64,000 nt of DNA from Linanthus parryae (GCA_023055425.1 JALGPY010000003.1:51817891-51881890), one strand, 5' to 3'; positions 1 to 12,123 are shown, counted from the stretch's first letter. Notes: generated by a model from the sequence alone, not told the origin. Made by a program: numbers and translations.

Positions 1-191
1 GGTGATTTGTGTAGCAAAATGATTCAATTTTTTGATAATTTTTTCATGATGTTGTAGAGTCAATGCTCTACAACACGGTGAAAAAATTATTAAAAAATCA
101 CATCATTTTGCTATCCAAATCACCCGGTCAAAGTGACCCAGATACGAGTCAAAAAAGTCAAACCGATGTGATAAAGAAGAAACAGATGTAG
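1..191. mobile_element. Stowaway-like MITE, left end cut by window
   Basis: The sequence is largely self-complementary around a central hairpin near positions 45-95. It ends in CAGATGTAG followed by TA at 192-193. It closely matches the complete element at 43535-43794 (same TCAAACCG..GTGATA..AGAAAC end and the same internal GGTCAAAGTGACCCAG). The left terminus lies outside the window. Stowaway MITEs are short non-autonomous Tc1/mariner relatives that duplicate TA. Confidence 0.8.
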
Positions 192-670
192 TATAATTTT
201 ATTAGCATTAAAAGCAATGCGTCGACGACGACCAGAATATGCCACCGACACCCAGCCGTGGCGGAATTGAATTTATGCCATTCTGTGAATTCCTCTTAGA
301 GAAATGCACTCGGCTGAATTGGCATTTGAAAAATACCCTCTTTTTAAAAACACATGCTAACATAGTTGTTAGAAAGAAAGTGGTCCCAAGTTTAAAAAAA
401 ATTAAATGACATTGCTACCCTTGTTGACAGTGACATGCAACCCTAAAAGTAAAAACAAACCCTCAAACTCGTCTCTCTCTCTCTCTAAAAATATACAGTT
501 TTTCATAGAACACAACTCTCTTTCTCTTTTTTAAAACATTCTTTTCCATCTACATCAACCTAAAAAATCAAGTTTTCATTACTCCAACTGTAAATATTAC
601 CAAAAAAAAAAAAAAAAAAAAAAAACTGGAAATGTTATTTTTGCTTTAAAAACATTGCAGTGATAACCGA
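192..670. other. Non-coding stretch, no gene seen
   Basis: AT-rich DNA with a short CT run near 470-486 and a poly-A run at about 602-625. No splice-consistent coding sequence or recognisable element was found. Confidence 0.5.
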
Positions 671-990
671 GACGAGCAGTGACAAAACCAGACGAGCAGT
701 GACAACCCAAACGAGCAAGTGAACTGGGACGAGCAACTAAGTGAACTGGGACGAGCAACCAAGTGAACTGGGACGAGCAACTAGGTGATTGGGACGGGCA
801 GAACATGTCAAATGGGTATCAAATGTTACTATGTGGATACAAAATATTTTTTAAAGGGAAATGTTACTATGTTACTTCATCCCAATTATCTTGAAGGCTT
901 TTTTGTGAGAATTAATTATATATTTAACCTTGCTACTAGCCAATGTTCATACAAAATATTTTGTTAAGGAAAGGAAAGGTCAGACGAGTA
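671..990. repeat. Left cluster of GACGAGC motifs, partly a 22-bp tandem repeat
   Basis: GACGAGC occurs at 671, 691, 728, 750 and 772, with close variants at 711, 791 and 982. The copies at 728, 750 and 772 are spaced exactly 22 bp apart inside a repeated GTGAACTGGGACGAGCAAC unit. The same motif is clustered again, in both orientations, at 4187-4610 on the other side of the satellite. Such subterminal motif clusters are typical of transposase-binding regions in some DNA transposons, but no terminal inverted repeat was found, so the element type is unknown. Confidence 0.6.
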
Positions 991-1142
991 TACCCTAAAC
1001 CATAAACCCTAAACCCTTATATCACGCAAATAAACTATTTAAATGTAAATTCTAAACCCTAAAATCATGTAACCCTAAATCCTAAACCCTAAATCATGTT
1101 ACCTTAAACCCTAAATCATGTAACCATAAACCCTAAATCATA
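990..1142. repeat. Degenerate interstitial telomere-like repeats (CCCTAAA)
   Basis: Multiple CCCTAAA and AAACCCT words, the plant telomere unit, are interspersed with ATCATGTAA spacers. The block directly abuts the satellite. It is too degenerate to be a working telomere and reads as an interstitial telomeric-like block. Confidence 0.7.
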
Positions 1143-3580
1143 ATTGAACAATCGAACTAATAATTGTGACTAAGAACTCAATGGGACTATCAATATTCAC
1201 TAATGAACTCAAACGAAATACTAATTGATCAAATTGGACTATCAGTTGAAATCACCACTCAATCGAGCCATCGATCCTTACTAATGAACTCAATCGAACT
1301 ATTAATTTATCAAATTGGAATATTAGTTGAGACTCACCACTCAATCGGACCATCGATCTTCACCAATTGAACTCAATCGAACAAATAATCGATCATATCG
1401 AACTATCAATCATGACTAACCACTCAATCGGACAATCGATCTTCGATAAGGAAATCAATCGAACTACCAATTGATCAAATCGGTCTATCAATTGTTACTC
1501 GCCACTCAATCGGACCACCGATCTTCACTAATGAACTCAATCGAACTAATAATTGATCATATCGGACTATCAATTATGACTAACCACTCAATCGGACAAT
1601 CGATCTTCAATAAGGAACTCAATCGAACTACGAATTGATCAAATCGGGTTATCAATTGTTACTCGCCACTCAATTGAACCATCGATCTTCACTAATAAAC
1701 TCAATAAAACTACTAATCGATCGTATCGGACTATCAATTGTGACTAACCACACAATCGGACAATCGATCTTCAATAAGGAACTCAATCGAACTACCAATT
1801 GATCAAATCGAGCTATCAATTGTTACTCGCCACTCAATTGGACCACCAATCTTCGCTAATGAACTCAATCGAACTACTAACAGATCATATCGGACTATCA
1901 ATTGTGACTAACCACTCAATCGGACAATTGATCTTCAATAAGGAACTCAATCGTACTACCAATTGATCAAATCAATCTATCAATCATTACTCCCCACTCA
2001 ATCGGACCACCGATCTTCAATAATGTACTCAATCAAACTACTAATCGATCGCACCAGACTATCAATTGTGACTCACCACTCAATCAGGCAATCGATCTTC
2101 AATAAGGAACTCAATCGAACTACCATTTGATCAAACCGGGCTATCAATTGTTACTCGCCACTCAATTGAACCAGCGATCTTCACTAATAAACTCAATCGA
2201 ACTACTAAACGATTGTATCGGACTATCAATTGTGACTAACCACTCAATCGGACAATCAATCTTCAATAAGGAACTCAATCGAACTACCAATTGATCAAAT
2301 CGAGCTATCAATTGTTACTCGCCACTCAATTTGACCACCGATCTTCACTAATGAACTCAATCGAACTACTTATCGATCATATCAGACTATCAATTGTGAC
2401 TGACCACTCAATTAGACAATCGATCTTCAATAAGGAACTCAATCAAACTACCAATTGATCAAACCGAGTTATCAATTGTTACTCGAGACTCAATTGGACT
2501 ACCGATCTTCACTAATAAACTCAAACGAACAACTAATTGATGATATCGGACTATCAATTGTGACTAACCACTCAATCGGACAATTGATCTTCAATAAGAA
2601 ACTCAATCGTACTACCAATTGATCAAATCGAGCTATCAGTCGTTACTCCACACTCAATCGGACCACCGATCTTCGCTAATGTACTCAATCAAACTACTAA
2701 TCGATCGCACCAGACTATCAATTGTGACTCACCACTCGATCGGGCAATCGATCTTCAATAAGGAACTCAATCGAACAACCAATTGATCAAACCGGGCTAT
2801 CAATTGTTACTGGCCACTCAATTGAACCATCAATCTTCACTAATAAACTCAATCGAACTTTTAATCGATCGTATCGGACTATCAATTGTGACTAACCACT
2901 CAATCGGACAATCGATCTTCAATGAGGAACTCAAACAAACTACCAATTGATCAAATCGAGCTATCAATTGTTACTCTCCACCCAATTGGACTACCGATCT
3001 TCACTAATGAACTCAATCGAACTACTAATCGATCATATCCGACTATCAATTGTGACTAACCACTCAATCAGACAATTGATCTTCAATAAGGAACTCAATC
3101 AAACTACCAATTAATCAAACCGGGTTATCAATTGTTACTCGAGACTCAATTGGACTACCGATCTTTACTAATAAACTCAATTGAACTACTAATCGATCGT
3201 ATCGGACTATCAATTGTGACTAACCACTCAATCGGACAATTGATCTTCAATAAGGAACTCAATCATACTACCAATTGATCAAATCGGGCTATCAATCGTT
3301 ACTCCCCACTCAATCGGACCACCGATGTTCACAAATGTACTCAATAAAACTACTAATCGATTGCTCCAGACTATCAATTGTGACTCACCCCTCAATCGGA
3401 CAATCGATCTTCAATAAGGAACTCAATCGAACTACCAATTGATCAAACCGGGCTATCATTTGTTACTCGCCACTCAATTGGACCACCGATCTTCACTAAT
3501 AAACTCAATCGAACTACTAATCGATCGTATTGGACTATCAATTGTGACTCACCACTAAATCGGACTATCGATCTTCACAT
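1143..3580. repeat. Satellite array: 82-bp monomers, 164-bp dimers, 656-bp higher-order period
   Basis: The landmark TGACTAAC/TGACTCAC occurs at 1413, 1577, 1741, 1905, 2069, 2233, 2397, 2561, 2725, 2889, 3053, 3217, 3381 and 3545, every step exactly 164 bp. Within each unit the sister half begins 82 bp later (TTACTCGCC), so each unit is a diverged dimer. Variant landmarks recur every 656 bp (four dimers): GCACCAGACT at 2051 and 2707 with GCTCCAGACT at 3363, and ACTCGAGACT at 2481 and 3137. The first part (1143-1410) holds less regular monomers. No long open frame persists. There is no CRISPR character, because the units are contiguous with no unique spacers. Confidence 0.95.
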
Positions 3581-3949
3581 ATGCATAATATGTATTTTAA
3601 TAAATATTACTTATAAATTTAATAAAATTAGAACATCAATAACATCACGTATGCACAAAGTTATATTCAATATAAGACTAATATATGCTGTAATTTTTTA
3701 GGCACTATATCATCTATTCTTAAAACATATATTCAATTTTATATTAAATAAAAAATATAGTTACATTTTTCTTCAATTGTTAGATTTTTTTACATATTTT
3801 TTTGAGTGGTGTGGAAAAATACACAAATACAAAAGTTTAAAATATTTTATCAATATAAAGTCTTACATACCATTTTTTGGATCATAATCAAGTTCAAAAT
3901 TCAAAATAAATTATTTTAAATATAAAATATGGACACATTTGTTAAACAA
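3581..3949. other. AT-rich stretch, no gene seen
   Basis: Very AT-rich sequence right of the satellite with no coding exon, repeat array or recognised element. Confidence 0.5.
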
Positions 3950-4022
3950 TGTAGTTTGCTCCAGCGGTTTATATGTTGGACTTTGATCCCTTTAGGCAAG
4001 GGTTCGAATCCCCTCGGGGTCA
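3950..4022 (+). other. tRNA-like Pol III promoter module (SINE- or tRNA-derived)
   Basis: An A-box-like TTTGCTCCAGCGG (about 3954-3966) lies about 40 bp before a good B-box, GGTTCGAATCC (4001-4011), followed by CCTCGGGGTCA resembling a tRNA T-arm and 3' acceptor strand. The 5' acceptor strand needed to pair with CGGGGTCA is missing, so this is tRNA-like rather than a working tRNA gene. Confidence 0.5.
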
Positions 4023-4062
4023 TTTAATTTTTTAACAAAGTTTTTTAAAAAATAAAGCAAAA

Positions 4063-4140
4063 ACAGTGCCCACCGCGTGATTCGAACCATAGACCACGCA
4101 GTAAGTTCACACGCGTGTTTCCACCAAGCCAACTCTTTGT
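4063..4140 (-). other. Second tRNA-like module, opposite strand
   Basis: On the minus strand GTTGGCTTGGTGG (rc of about 4121-4133) resembles an A-box and GGTTCGAATCA (rc of about 4078-4088) a B-box. The module faces the one at 3950-4022, so the two would transcribe toward each other. No full cloverleaf with paired acceptor arms is visible. Confidence 0.45.
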
Positions 4141-4186
4141 TCCATAGCAAATACCAAACAAAATAATTAATATCAGCTTTTATTGG

Positions 4187-4610
4187 GACGAATAAAATGT
4201 CAAACGAGCTACAAATCGTCCAAGACGAGCACTTGCTCGTCTCAAACAAATACCAGACGAGCACATACTCGTATGGGACGAATTATTGCTCTGGTTTGTT
4301 CCAATTTTTGTTATGGGGAGACGAGGACGCGCATATGCTCCTCTCGGTCTTTTATCATATATTCCTCCAAATCCAGTACGACTGAAGATGTCGACCGGAC
4401 TGACGGAAGTGAGCAATGATGGCAACGGAATCAGTATGAGGGTGCGGCCATGGAAGCAAATGAAGTTGTCGAAGCACTTGTAGAAGAGGAGGAAGCCATG
4501 AAAACTTACAGAGAAGAAATAAACCATGAAAAACAAGAGGTGAGTTGGAGAGAAGAGAGAGAGAGAGAGAGAGTTATATGACGTGTTGCAATTTGACTGG
4601 ACGAGAGGAT
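4187..4610. repeat. Right cluster of GACGAGC motifs in both orientations
   Basis: GACGAGC or near-variants lie at 4187, 4224, 4256, 4277, 4320 and 4600, and the inverse GCTCGTC at 4235. The copies at 4224 and 4235 form a small palindrome. This mirrors the cluster at 671-990. A GA run follows at about 4551-4572, inverse to the CT run near 470-486. Confidence 0.5.
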
Positions 4611-5637
4611 GACAAAAAATTCAAAACTTTGGTAACTATTTTGAAGGCCACTTAATAGACATCCAAGTTCACTTAACGGATGAAGTCAAAATTTGTTGTG
4701 GAAGGGCATCATATCTTTAATGTTTTTTGGAGATACGATCATTATCTTTTATTTAAAAAATACTCAAATAAAAGCGCAGATCTATTATATGGCAATTAGT
4801 GAACGTCATTGCTCTTTAAGCTTTTCCAAACAATTATTATTTTTTTTTGAGAAACCAAACGATTACTTTGAATAGCAGCTTGCTATTTAATTATTTATTT
4901 TTCTTGTGAATTTTATTTTTTTTTTAGAAAAAAAAAAGAAACTTGATTACCTTTCACAAGCAAATCCCACGAGGGCCTGCTTAGGGAGTCCCGAAACAAG
5001 GTAGGTTTTTTATCGTATTGAAAGAAAATAAAATACTCAGTATGCAAAATTAATTATACTTGATTTTCACATTTTTTCCAGTTCTCATACGAAGATTATA
5101 CTCAGACGAAACTAGAATATTATGAAGGGCAAAAAGTGAGAAAAGATGTGTAAATTTCGTCTTAGAAGTAAATTGGTTCTTGTAAAAATCCCTGCTCAAA
5201 AAGATAATGATGATTTTAGTATTGTTTTCATAATATTCTAGTTTTCTATTAGTAACAATTCCTCTTATAGGAAATCCAAGTCCTTAAAAGAATTACTTAC
5301 TATTCAAATTTGTATTATATTTGATTTAATTGCACTTGTTAACCTCAAGTGAAGGTCAACAAGTACATATAAGGGTATTTTTTAAAGACCAATTCACCAG
5401 ACGGGTAGCACGCCAATTTCTTTCCCATTGCCGTCCTGCAAACTGTAGCTCTCGAAGGCCCTCTTCTTTCACTATCATGATTCGTCTTCTTTGTTTGAAG
5501 AAGATGAGATGATGACAACAATTTAATATACAAAATAACTTATCCTCACTCAACCACCGCAATACTCCACCCAACCACCACCACCACCGTTTCGATCAAA
5601 TATATCTAATGGAGGCCGAGTCCTCCTCTGGCCAACA
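4611..5637. other. Upstream region of the first CoA-ligase gene
   Basis: About 1 kb without an identified gene. The part next to the start codon is CA/CCA-rich (5560-5590). No convincing TATA box was seen. An upstream ATG at 5609 is out of frame with the start used at 5638. Confidence 0.5.
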
Positions 5638-8600
5638 ATGGCGAACCCAAACAGCAACACCCCACAATTCGACCCCAACAGTGGCTTCTGTTCACAAACC
5701 AAGCTCTACCACTCTCTCCGACCACGCGGTCCTCTCCCTCCCGAGACCCAACCTCTCTCCGTCACCGACTACGTCTTCACCCTCCTCCGTCACAACACTC
5801 CCTCGCCCGAAAAAACCCCAATCCACCTCATCGACGCCGTCACCCACAACAAAATCCCCTACACCCAACTCCTTTCCCGTACAAAATCCCTCGCTGCCTC
5901 TCTTCAACAACAGTTTCGCCTCTCCAGAGGCGACGCCGCCTTCGTCCTCTCCCCAAATTCGAATCACCTCCCGATTCTCTACCTCTCTTTACTCTCCCTC
6001 GGCGTCATCGTCTCTCCTTCGAATCCTGCCAGCTCGCAGTCGGAGATTTCTACCCAAATTAATCTCTCCAAACCCGTAATCGTATTCGCCGCCACAAATA
6101 CTGCCCATATGGTTCCCTCACTCACGCATCCAACGATTCTTCTCGACTCGTCCGAGTTTGAGTCCATGATGAATAATCCGGGTCGCGACCTCGTTCGATC
6201 TCACGTTGTGCAGTCGGACACGGCGGCGATTCTCTACTCCTCCGGGACGACGGGGAAATTCAAAGGGGTTGAGTTGACTCACCGGAACTTCATCTGTATG
6301 CTGGCGAATTCACAAGCTTCTCGGCCGGTCGGAGCTTCTCCGGGGGTGACGTTTTGCGCGGTGCCGTATTTTCATATTTACGGGTTTAATTACACGCTGA
6401 GGATGGTGGCGATGGGGGATAGTTTGGTGTGTGCGGAGAAGTTTGATTTGGGGGTGATGATTAGAGCCATTGAAGAGTTTAAGGTCACTTATATTGCTCT
6501 TGCACCGCCTGTTATACTGAACATGGTGAAAGGAGGAAGGGGTTTGGTCGGTGGTCGTGATTTGAGTTCGCTGGAGACGGTGGGTTCCGGCGGAGCTTCT
6601 TTGCCCACTACTGTGATAGAGAGGTTTCAGACCATGTTTCCGGCCGTTCAACTAGTCCAGGTTGGTGGATTCTCTTCCAACTTCGATAAAAAAATAGGAC
6701 AAATGACTCTAAACTTATATGCAGTCTGGCACTTGGTGACACTAAACCCCCAGCACTTTTCCTCGGCAGTTTTCATTTTGATACAAATACCGTCCAATAG
6801 GTGGATCAAAAAAAAAAAAAAAAAACTCCAATAGTTAACAGAGTCACATTAAATAAGCGAAACTTACCCTAATGGATCGTGTGATGGGTATTACAGACCA
6901 TCACATGACCTCATGGATGGGTATTACAGTAAATTTCGTTAATTTAATCTAACCCTTTTACCGATTGGGGGCTATTTGTCGCAAAATGAAAGCTGCAAGG
7001 GTTTTTATATGAAATTGAAAGTGCTGGAAGTTTAGTGTAAGAAGTGTCAAACTGCATACAGGTTTAGTGTCATTTGTCCTAAAGAGTAACCATAGCCTGC
7101 ATGTTTTGTGATGTGAATTGTGATAATGTTGGGGAAGATTGGCTTTGGTGGGGTGACTAGTTTGCTGCATTTGGGCATCAGGGGTATGGTTTGACAGAAA
7201 CAACTTCTGGGGTGTCTCTATTAATGGGTCCGGATGAAACCAAAAGATTGGCGTCGTGTGGTCGACTTGTTGCATATTGTGAAGCAAAAGTTGTTGATCT
7301 TGAGAATGGGGCAAGTTTACCTCCTTTGAAGCAAGGGGAACTTTGGGTTAGATCGCCATTCATCATGAAAGGTATTATGATAAATAAATGCATTTCTCCA
7401 TTGCATCATCGGCTTACTACTTGCCTTCACATTTATATGGATTCAAGCTTATAACATAGTTGTCAAATCGAGATTCTGATAGTGAAATGAAATTCTCCTT
7501 CACTGAATCCTGAATTGTAAAGATCCATTTGTAATATTTTTCAGTAGATCGAATACCGTACGTCATAAAACTGTAAGATGCGTGAAATATTCATACAAAA
7601 AGAAAGCTCCATTTCTTAGAAACTCGAATCTGTAATTAGTGAATAGGAATTTCACACATCTGTAAGATAAGAACAAACAAATGTTAACCTTGGACTTAAG
7701 AAAAATGTAGCAAGTCATTTTGAAACAAGCAAATGTTGCAAAAACAGACAAATATGTAGGAAGTATTACTTCTTAGATTGGAGCTCTAATTCAATAACAT
7801 CTTTGCTGAATCGATGGTGACTTGTATGAATCGCTCTGAATCACAATTGAAGAATTTTGAAGTCAGATAATTTTGTTCATTTAAGATTCATTGAAGGATT
7901 CTCACTGTTTCATGGGTGAAACGAATGGAATCGTAGGATTCGGATGGTGAATTGTAAGATTCTGATAACTGAAACTTATTCAAGTTCTAGTTAACTTTGG
8001 TCTTTTAAGGAAGATCTCTAAACCATGAAAAGGGTTAAAATTGGTAGGAAGAGAGGATTACAACCTTGAGACGCCAGAGGTACATTAACATCCCATACTA
8101 ATTGTTCTTCGACATATCTGGATTATTTGTTGTGTTACCTCACTGCTGTCTCAGTTTGGAGGTTCTCTATGGAGCCTCAGCAAAGCATAAAAGAGGTATT
8201 TGAATTCCTTCCGAATGTTAAATGGTTAGGACCACTCTGCACCCTCCAGGAGATTTTAGGATTACAAATTGGGGAAATGTTATATCTGCAAAAGGGTATA
8301 TGTTGAAACCGTTTCCTCGCCTACAAGTTTGTTCCATAACATGGGTGCTCTTTGATTTATCATATTTTGCTGTATATCTTATGTTTCCAAGGAGCAGTGA
8401 ACACATATTCAACTATTTTGGTCGGACGAAAATTGTTTACCTCGAAAACACAGACAAACTCGAGCTAGTAATGTGGTTTTTCACAAGCCTAGTTTAGAGC
8501 GGATGTCCTAAACATCTTCGTACAACCTCATGATGTCTCCTCACCTATTCTATGTTACTTAGCCTTCAATTTTGTACAGGCTACGTAAATGACAAAGAAG

Positions 8601-9899
8601 CAACTTCAGCTATATTGGATTCAGAAGGATGGCTAAGAACTGGGGATATCTGTTATTTTGACAATGAAGGGTTTCTATATGTGGTGGATCGTCTAAAGGA
8701 GTTGATCAAATACAAAGGCTATCAGGTAACACACGGACACATTGATTCTTTTATAGGGGTTAAACAAGAACCCTTCATCAGTTCAGAGAAAAAAAGACTG
8801 TTATGGTGCAATGTTAATGCTTAGATCGTGTTCTGTGGTTTTTTTGCTTTGCATTAGGTTGCTCCATTTGAGCTGGAAAATCTGCTTCAAACTCATCCTG
8901 ATGTTGTTGAATCCGCTGTTGTTCCGTAAGTATAAGCTGTTTTTCACGTTTTTTGCTTGCACATTTTAAGGTCGTAGACTAGTACGGAGTAGTTTTTTTT
9001 TCTTCGTCTTTAGTTCCGTTAATGAATCCTTATACGTGTACGGGCTTCTCTCCCAACAACTCAAATGTGTCTAATCTATTTCTTTTACCTTTTCACATTT
9101 TCTTTCGGATGATCTCTGTCCAGTTTTTCACTTATGACAATAAAACAGTAGGAAACACGAGTTTCTTGTAACCTGTAGAATGAACATTGTCCCCTAAGTG
9201 CCTCTTTTTTGTGTGGATAATATGCAAGAGGTGCTTGGTTGTCAAAACTCAAGTCTTGCAAGCTTCCAGTATACTCCTACATAAAGATCTCTTGTTTTTT
9301 TCCCTGGTTGTACCCTGCCACCAATGTTTTTTGCAATAACTTTAACTTTTCTACTAAATCTTGCGAGCTTCCTTTTTAATGATTTTTTTTTTTCCAAAAG
9401 AGGAAGTAAAAAAGCATCCAACCAAACAGGGTCGGTGGGGGGTCATTTTTTCAGGGAAATGATGCGTGTTTTTGTTTGAGTCAAAATTACCTGGTAGCCG
9501 AATAAATTTACAGGTATCCTGATGAGGAAGCAGGACAAGTACCCATGGCTTTCATAGTAAGAAGACCTGGGAGCGATATCACCGAATCACAGATTAAGGA
9601 CTTTGTCGCTAGACAGGTAGTTTATATTCTCTTTTATCATCTAGACGTTCATTTTTAAAGTAAAAACAAGAAAAATAAATAAGTAAATAAATAATTAAAA
9701 ACAAAAATAAAATGTAGTAGCCTGTCATTTCTTACGTTTTTAGATGATTGAATTACTACTACTACTCCTGTAGGTTGCTCCATACAAGAAAATAAGACGA
9801 GTTTCGTTTGTCAACTCAATACCGAAAAATGCTCCGGGTAAGGTGTTGAGAAAAGAGCTAGTAAAGCTTGCTTTATTGGACATTTCATCGAAATTGTGA
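5638..9899 (+). CDS. 4CLL9-like: 4-coumarate--CoA ligase-like protein, peroxisomal type (copy 1)
   Basis: An acyl-activating enzyme: carboxylate + ATP + CoA gives acyl-CoA + AMP + PPi. Exons: 5638-6660, 7182-7371, 8580-8725, 8858-8925, 9514-9616, 9774-9899; all introns GT-AG; 551 aa, normal for the family. The ATP-binding loop [10 protein letters not shown] is at residues 201-210, YGLTETT near 343-349, GWLRTGD ends at Asp427, KYKGYQVAP follows, and the catalytic Lys is K533 in PGKVLRKEL. The protein ends in SKL, a canonical PTS1, so peroxisomal matrix location is predicted. The N-terminus ([12 protein letters not shown]) and the PTS1 resemble the clade of Arabidopsis 4CLL9 and OPCL1, some members of which activate jasmonate precursors or other carboxylates; the substrate here cannot be read from sequence. 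The start at 5638 matches the paralogue at 29792. Family is certain; the 4CLL9 assignment is moderate. Confidence 0.93.
7454..7978. mobile_element. MITE-like repeat in intron 2 of CoA-ligase copy 1
   Basis: The segment starts AGTTGTCAAATCGAGATTC and ends GTAAGATTCTGATAACT, so its ends are imperfect inverted repeats. A relative with the same TTCATGGGTGAA and GTGAATTGTAAGATT blocks lies at 51626-52280 inside the helicase intron. Superfamily not assigned; target duplication not resolved. Confidence 0.55.
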
Positions 9900-10880
9900 T
9901 TTCTTATAAATTGTTTGTTTGTTGTGTTAATATCATTGAGAAGGAAGATTTCTTTTAGAATTATAGTTTCCCTGTGAAGTGTAAAAGGAAGTGTAAAGAG
10001 CGGGTTCGTAGGGACTGTTTGGTGCTTAGTCGTCGCCTAATGTATAGGTATTGTTTTGTTTCCTGGGTTGATACTACAGTGTCTCAACTCTCATGCCAAC
10101 AATTCAGTGCAAACAAAGCCTATGTAAATGTACTGTAACTTCATCCTTATGTGATAGGTCTATGTCGTGTTTATGGACAATTCTTCTATTCATTCTTTGG
10201 CACTAGATTTGGTGTCGAGTACTCTTACAGCTTTTACTGGAGCGTTCCTTCGAACTCACTAGACATTTGCGGACTTGCTATAATGCCTATACAAGTCAAT
10301 GAAAGAGAATTAACTATTAAGGATAGCATAAGACCCGATTGAATAAGATGTACAAATAACACAAGCTCAATTGTGTTCATGGATAGGTTGACTATGGCAT
10401 GTTAAATCCGAACACAATTCTGTCCGTCCCTGACTCGTCAGACGGGAGAAACATATTGATTGTTATGTCAACCTGCTTAAACCAAGGATTTTGTGGTAGA
10501 AGGCATCATCCCATTTTTTCAAGTTTGTTCGACATGGTGGTGGGTTTCCTCTCGTTTGACTCACTTTCGAACTGTGGCACAGTTTATATGCAAATATTAT
10601 GGGAGGTTCCCTCTTTCTATACTTCTCCGAAGGACGTCTTCTGTTGTGAAGCTGCACTCGCTATGGTTTGTAAGAGTCGCGATAGGATTCTTGACTAACT
10701 CGGCCTAGGAATAACAAAAGGCCCTGAACGCGTAAAGGATCTTGAAGTACTGTTTTTCATATCCCTGATCAATTTTGCCTACATTATGACTGCTCATCAA
10801 TTGCTGATCATATTTTCATAGATTGGCCTCTGAAATAAGTTCTGGCCATGAAGTGATAATATCAACCACTTCATGCCCAT
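9900..10880. other. 3' flank of CoA-ligase copy 1, no further gene seen
   Basis: Probably the 3' UTR and intergenic DNA. Open frames at 10151-10342 and 10399-10698 have no recognisable domain and no splice context; I do not call them genes. Confidence 0.5.
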
Positions 10881-11262
10881 CTGACGCAAACCGCTTCTAT
10901 TTGATCTTCAAGTCCGAATATAGCACTTCTTCCCAATCCTGAATGGTCGATTACTAGTAGGAATGACATAATCCAAATCTATCCGGCCTTGCTGCGGTGG
11001 CGTGACCAAAGGCGGAGGCGGCGCAGCTGTGCTCTCCGGCGGCTGAGGTTCCTCTTGCGACGCCTGTGGTCCTTGGGAAAGTGGAGGAGGCCGAGCTTCC
11101 AACCCCGCGATTCTGGTCTCCACGGCCTAAAATCTTGTCTCGACCTTGGTATCGAGTGCATCAAATTGCTCCATCATTTGTTCGACTCGGCATTAGAAAT
11201 CTCGGAGGAGTTGGACGTGTTGACACACCAGTTGGATGGTGGATCGCGGTGAAAACACCACT
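10881..11262 (-). pseudogene. Element C: remnant of gag-like internal region
   Basis: Read on the minus strand, AGTGGTGTTTTCACCG directly follows an LTR end. Next comes a broken coiled-coil-like gag start (MEQFDALD, then VETRIAGLEARP) and a proline-rich stretch. The layout is the same as element B (LTR end, CTTTCATTG-like block, CCATCCAACTGGTG, coiled-coil start), so C and B are related. The frame is broken and the far half of the element is missing. Confidence 0.6.
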
Positions 11263-11782
11263 TGATAGCAAGATTCTATCAACAAATGCCCCAAAATTGA
11301 GTTTTCTTATTGATGATTCAATTCACGTATGAAACAATTCTTTTGTAGAAATAATTCTCACTACATGTCACTACCCTCCCCTTGACTAACATAATTACGT
11401 TATCCTCCCCATACGATATATGAAACTATATAAGCGATATAAAGAAAACTAAACGAATTAAAACACTAATTCCTAACATAATCTCTAAGATAATTCGGAG
11501 GATGTCGAGCTCGTTCTCCACGTCGCGGAGCCATGTCGTCCAACGAATGTACCTCCGTATCACATACTCATAGGAAAAGGCAATTTCTTTCCCGAAGTGG
11601 AAGTTTGGAAGATTAGAAAGTGAGAGCTTATTTGGAAACTCTCTTAATCTTAGCCTCGACTCGGTCGGAGCAGTCAGTTGGTTACGTGCGGATGGATAGA
11701 ATTGTCATAGCTGGTTGTGTAGCTAGTAATTATTTGAGTACCACTCAATTTTAACCTGCTGTATTTTGTATTCAAATTCCAT
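11263..11782 (-). mobile_element. Element C: LTR, split by insertion of element B
   Basis: The LTR runs from TGATAGCA at 11263 to 11782 and resumes at 25536-25541 (GTATCA) on the far side of element B, giving an LTR of about 526 bp with TGATA/TATCA ends. Element B inserted within about 10 bp of the LTR terminus, duplicating TCCAT (11778-11782 and 25531-25535). C is oriented on the minus strand. No second LTR of C was found in the window. Confidence 0.65.
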
Positions 11783-12123
11783 TGATACGGGTCAACCCTA
11801 GAATCAGGGTCAACAATATTATTATCATTATCGTTAATTAGATAATTAGTAGTTTATTTATTTAATTTCGTTAATTGTTTATTTTATTTTATTAATTAGT
11901 TTATTTAATTATTTAGTGAACCGGGCTAGGCCCGTAAAATTCTAAGGTTAGGGTTAGTTTCTATTTAAACAGTTGTAGTCCTCAATTATTATCATAGAAT
12001 AAGAAGTATTTTATTGAATTTATTCAGTTATTTTTCGTATTCGTAGTTTTTTTGTAGCGTCACGAACTACTGGTAGAGATTCGTAGCCTCTCTCAAGCTA
12101 CTGGTACGATACTGGGTGTATCA
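11783..12123 (+). repeat. Element B left LTR
   Basis: A 341-bp direct repeat of 25189-25530. It contains GGTTAGGGTTAG and CTATTTAAA, a plausible core promoter of the element, and is followed by ATTTGGCGCTTTCATTGAG, probably the primer-binding region. Confidence 0.9.

Noticed and set aside
1143..3580. CRISPR-like array
   Set aside because: Units are contiguous diverged tandem copies with no unique spacers, in plant nuclear DNA; it is a satellite.
5609..6079. ATG at 5609 as the start of CoA-ligase copy 1
   Set aside because: It is out of frame with the conserved domain; the ATG at 5638 aligns with the paralogue start at 29792.
10399..10698. Open frame downstream of CoA-ligase copy 1
   Set aside because: No domain, no splice partner, and overlapped by other frames.
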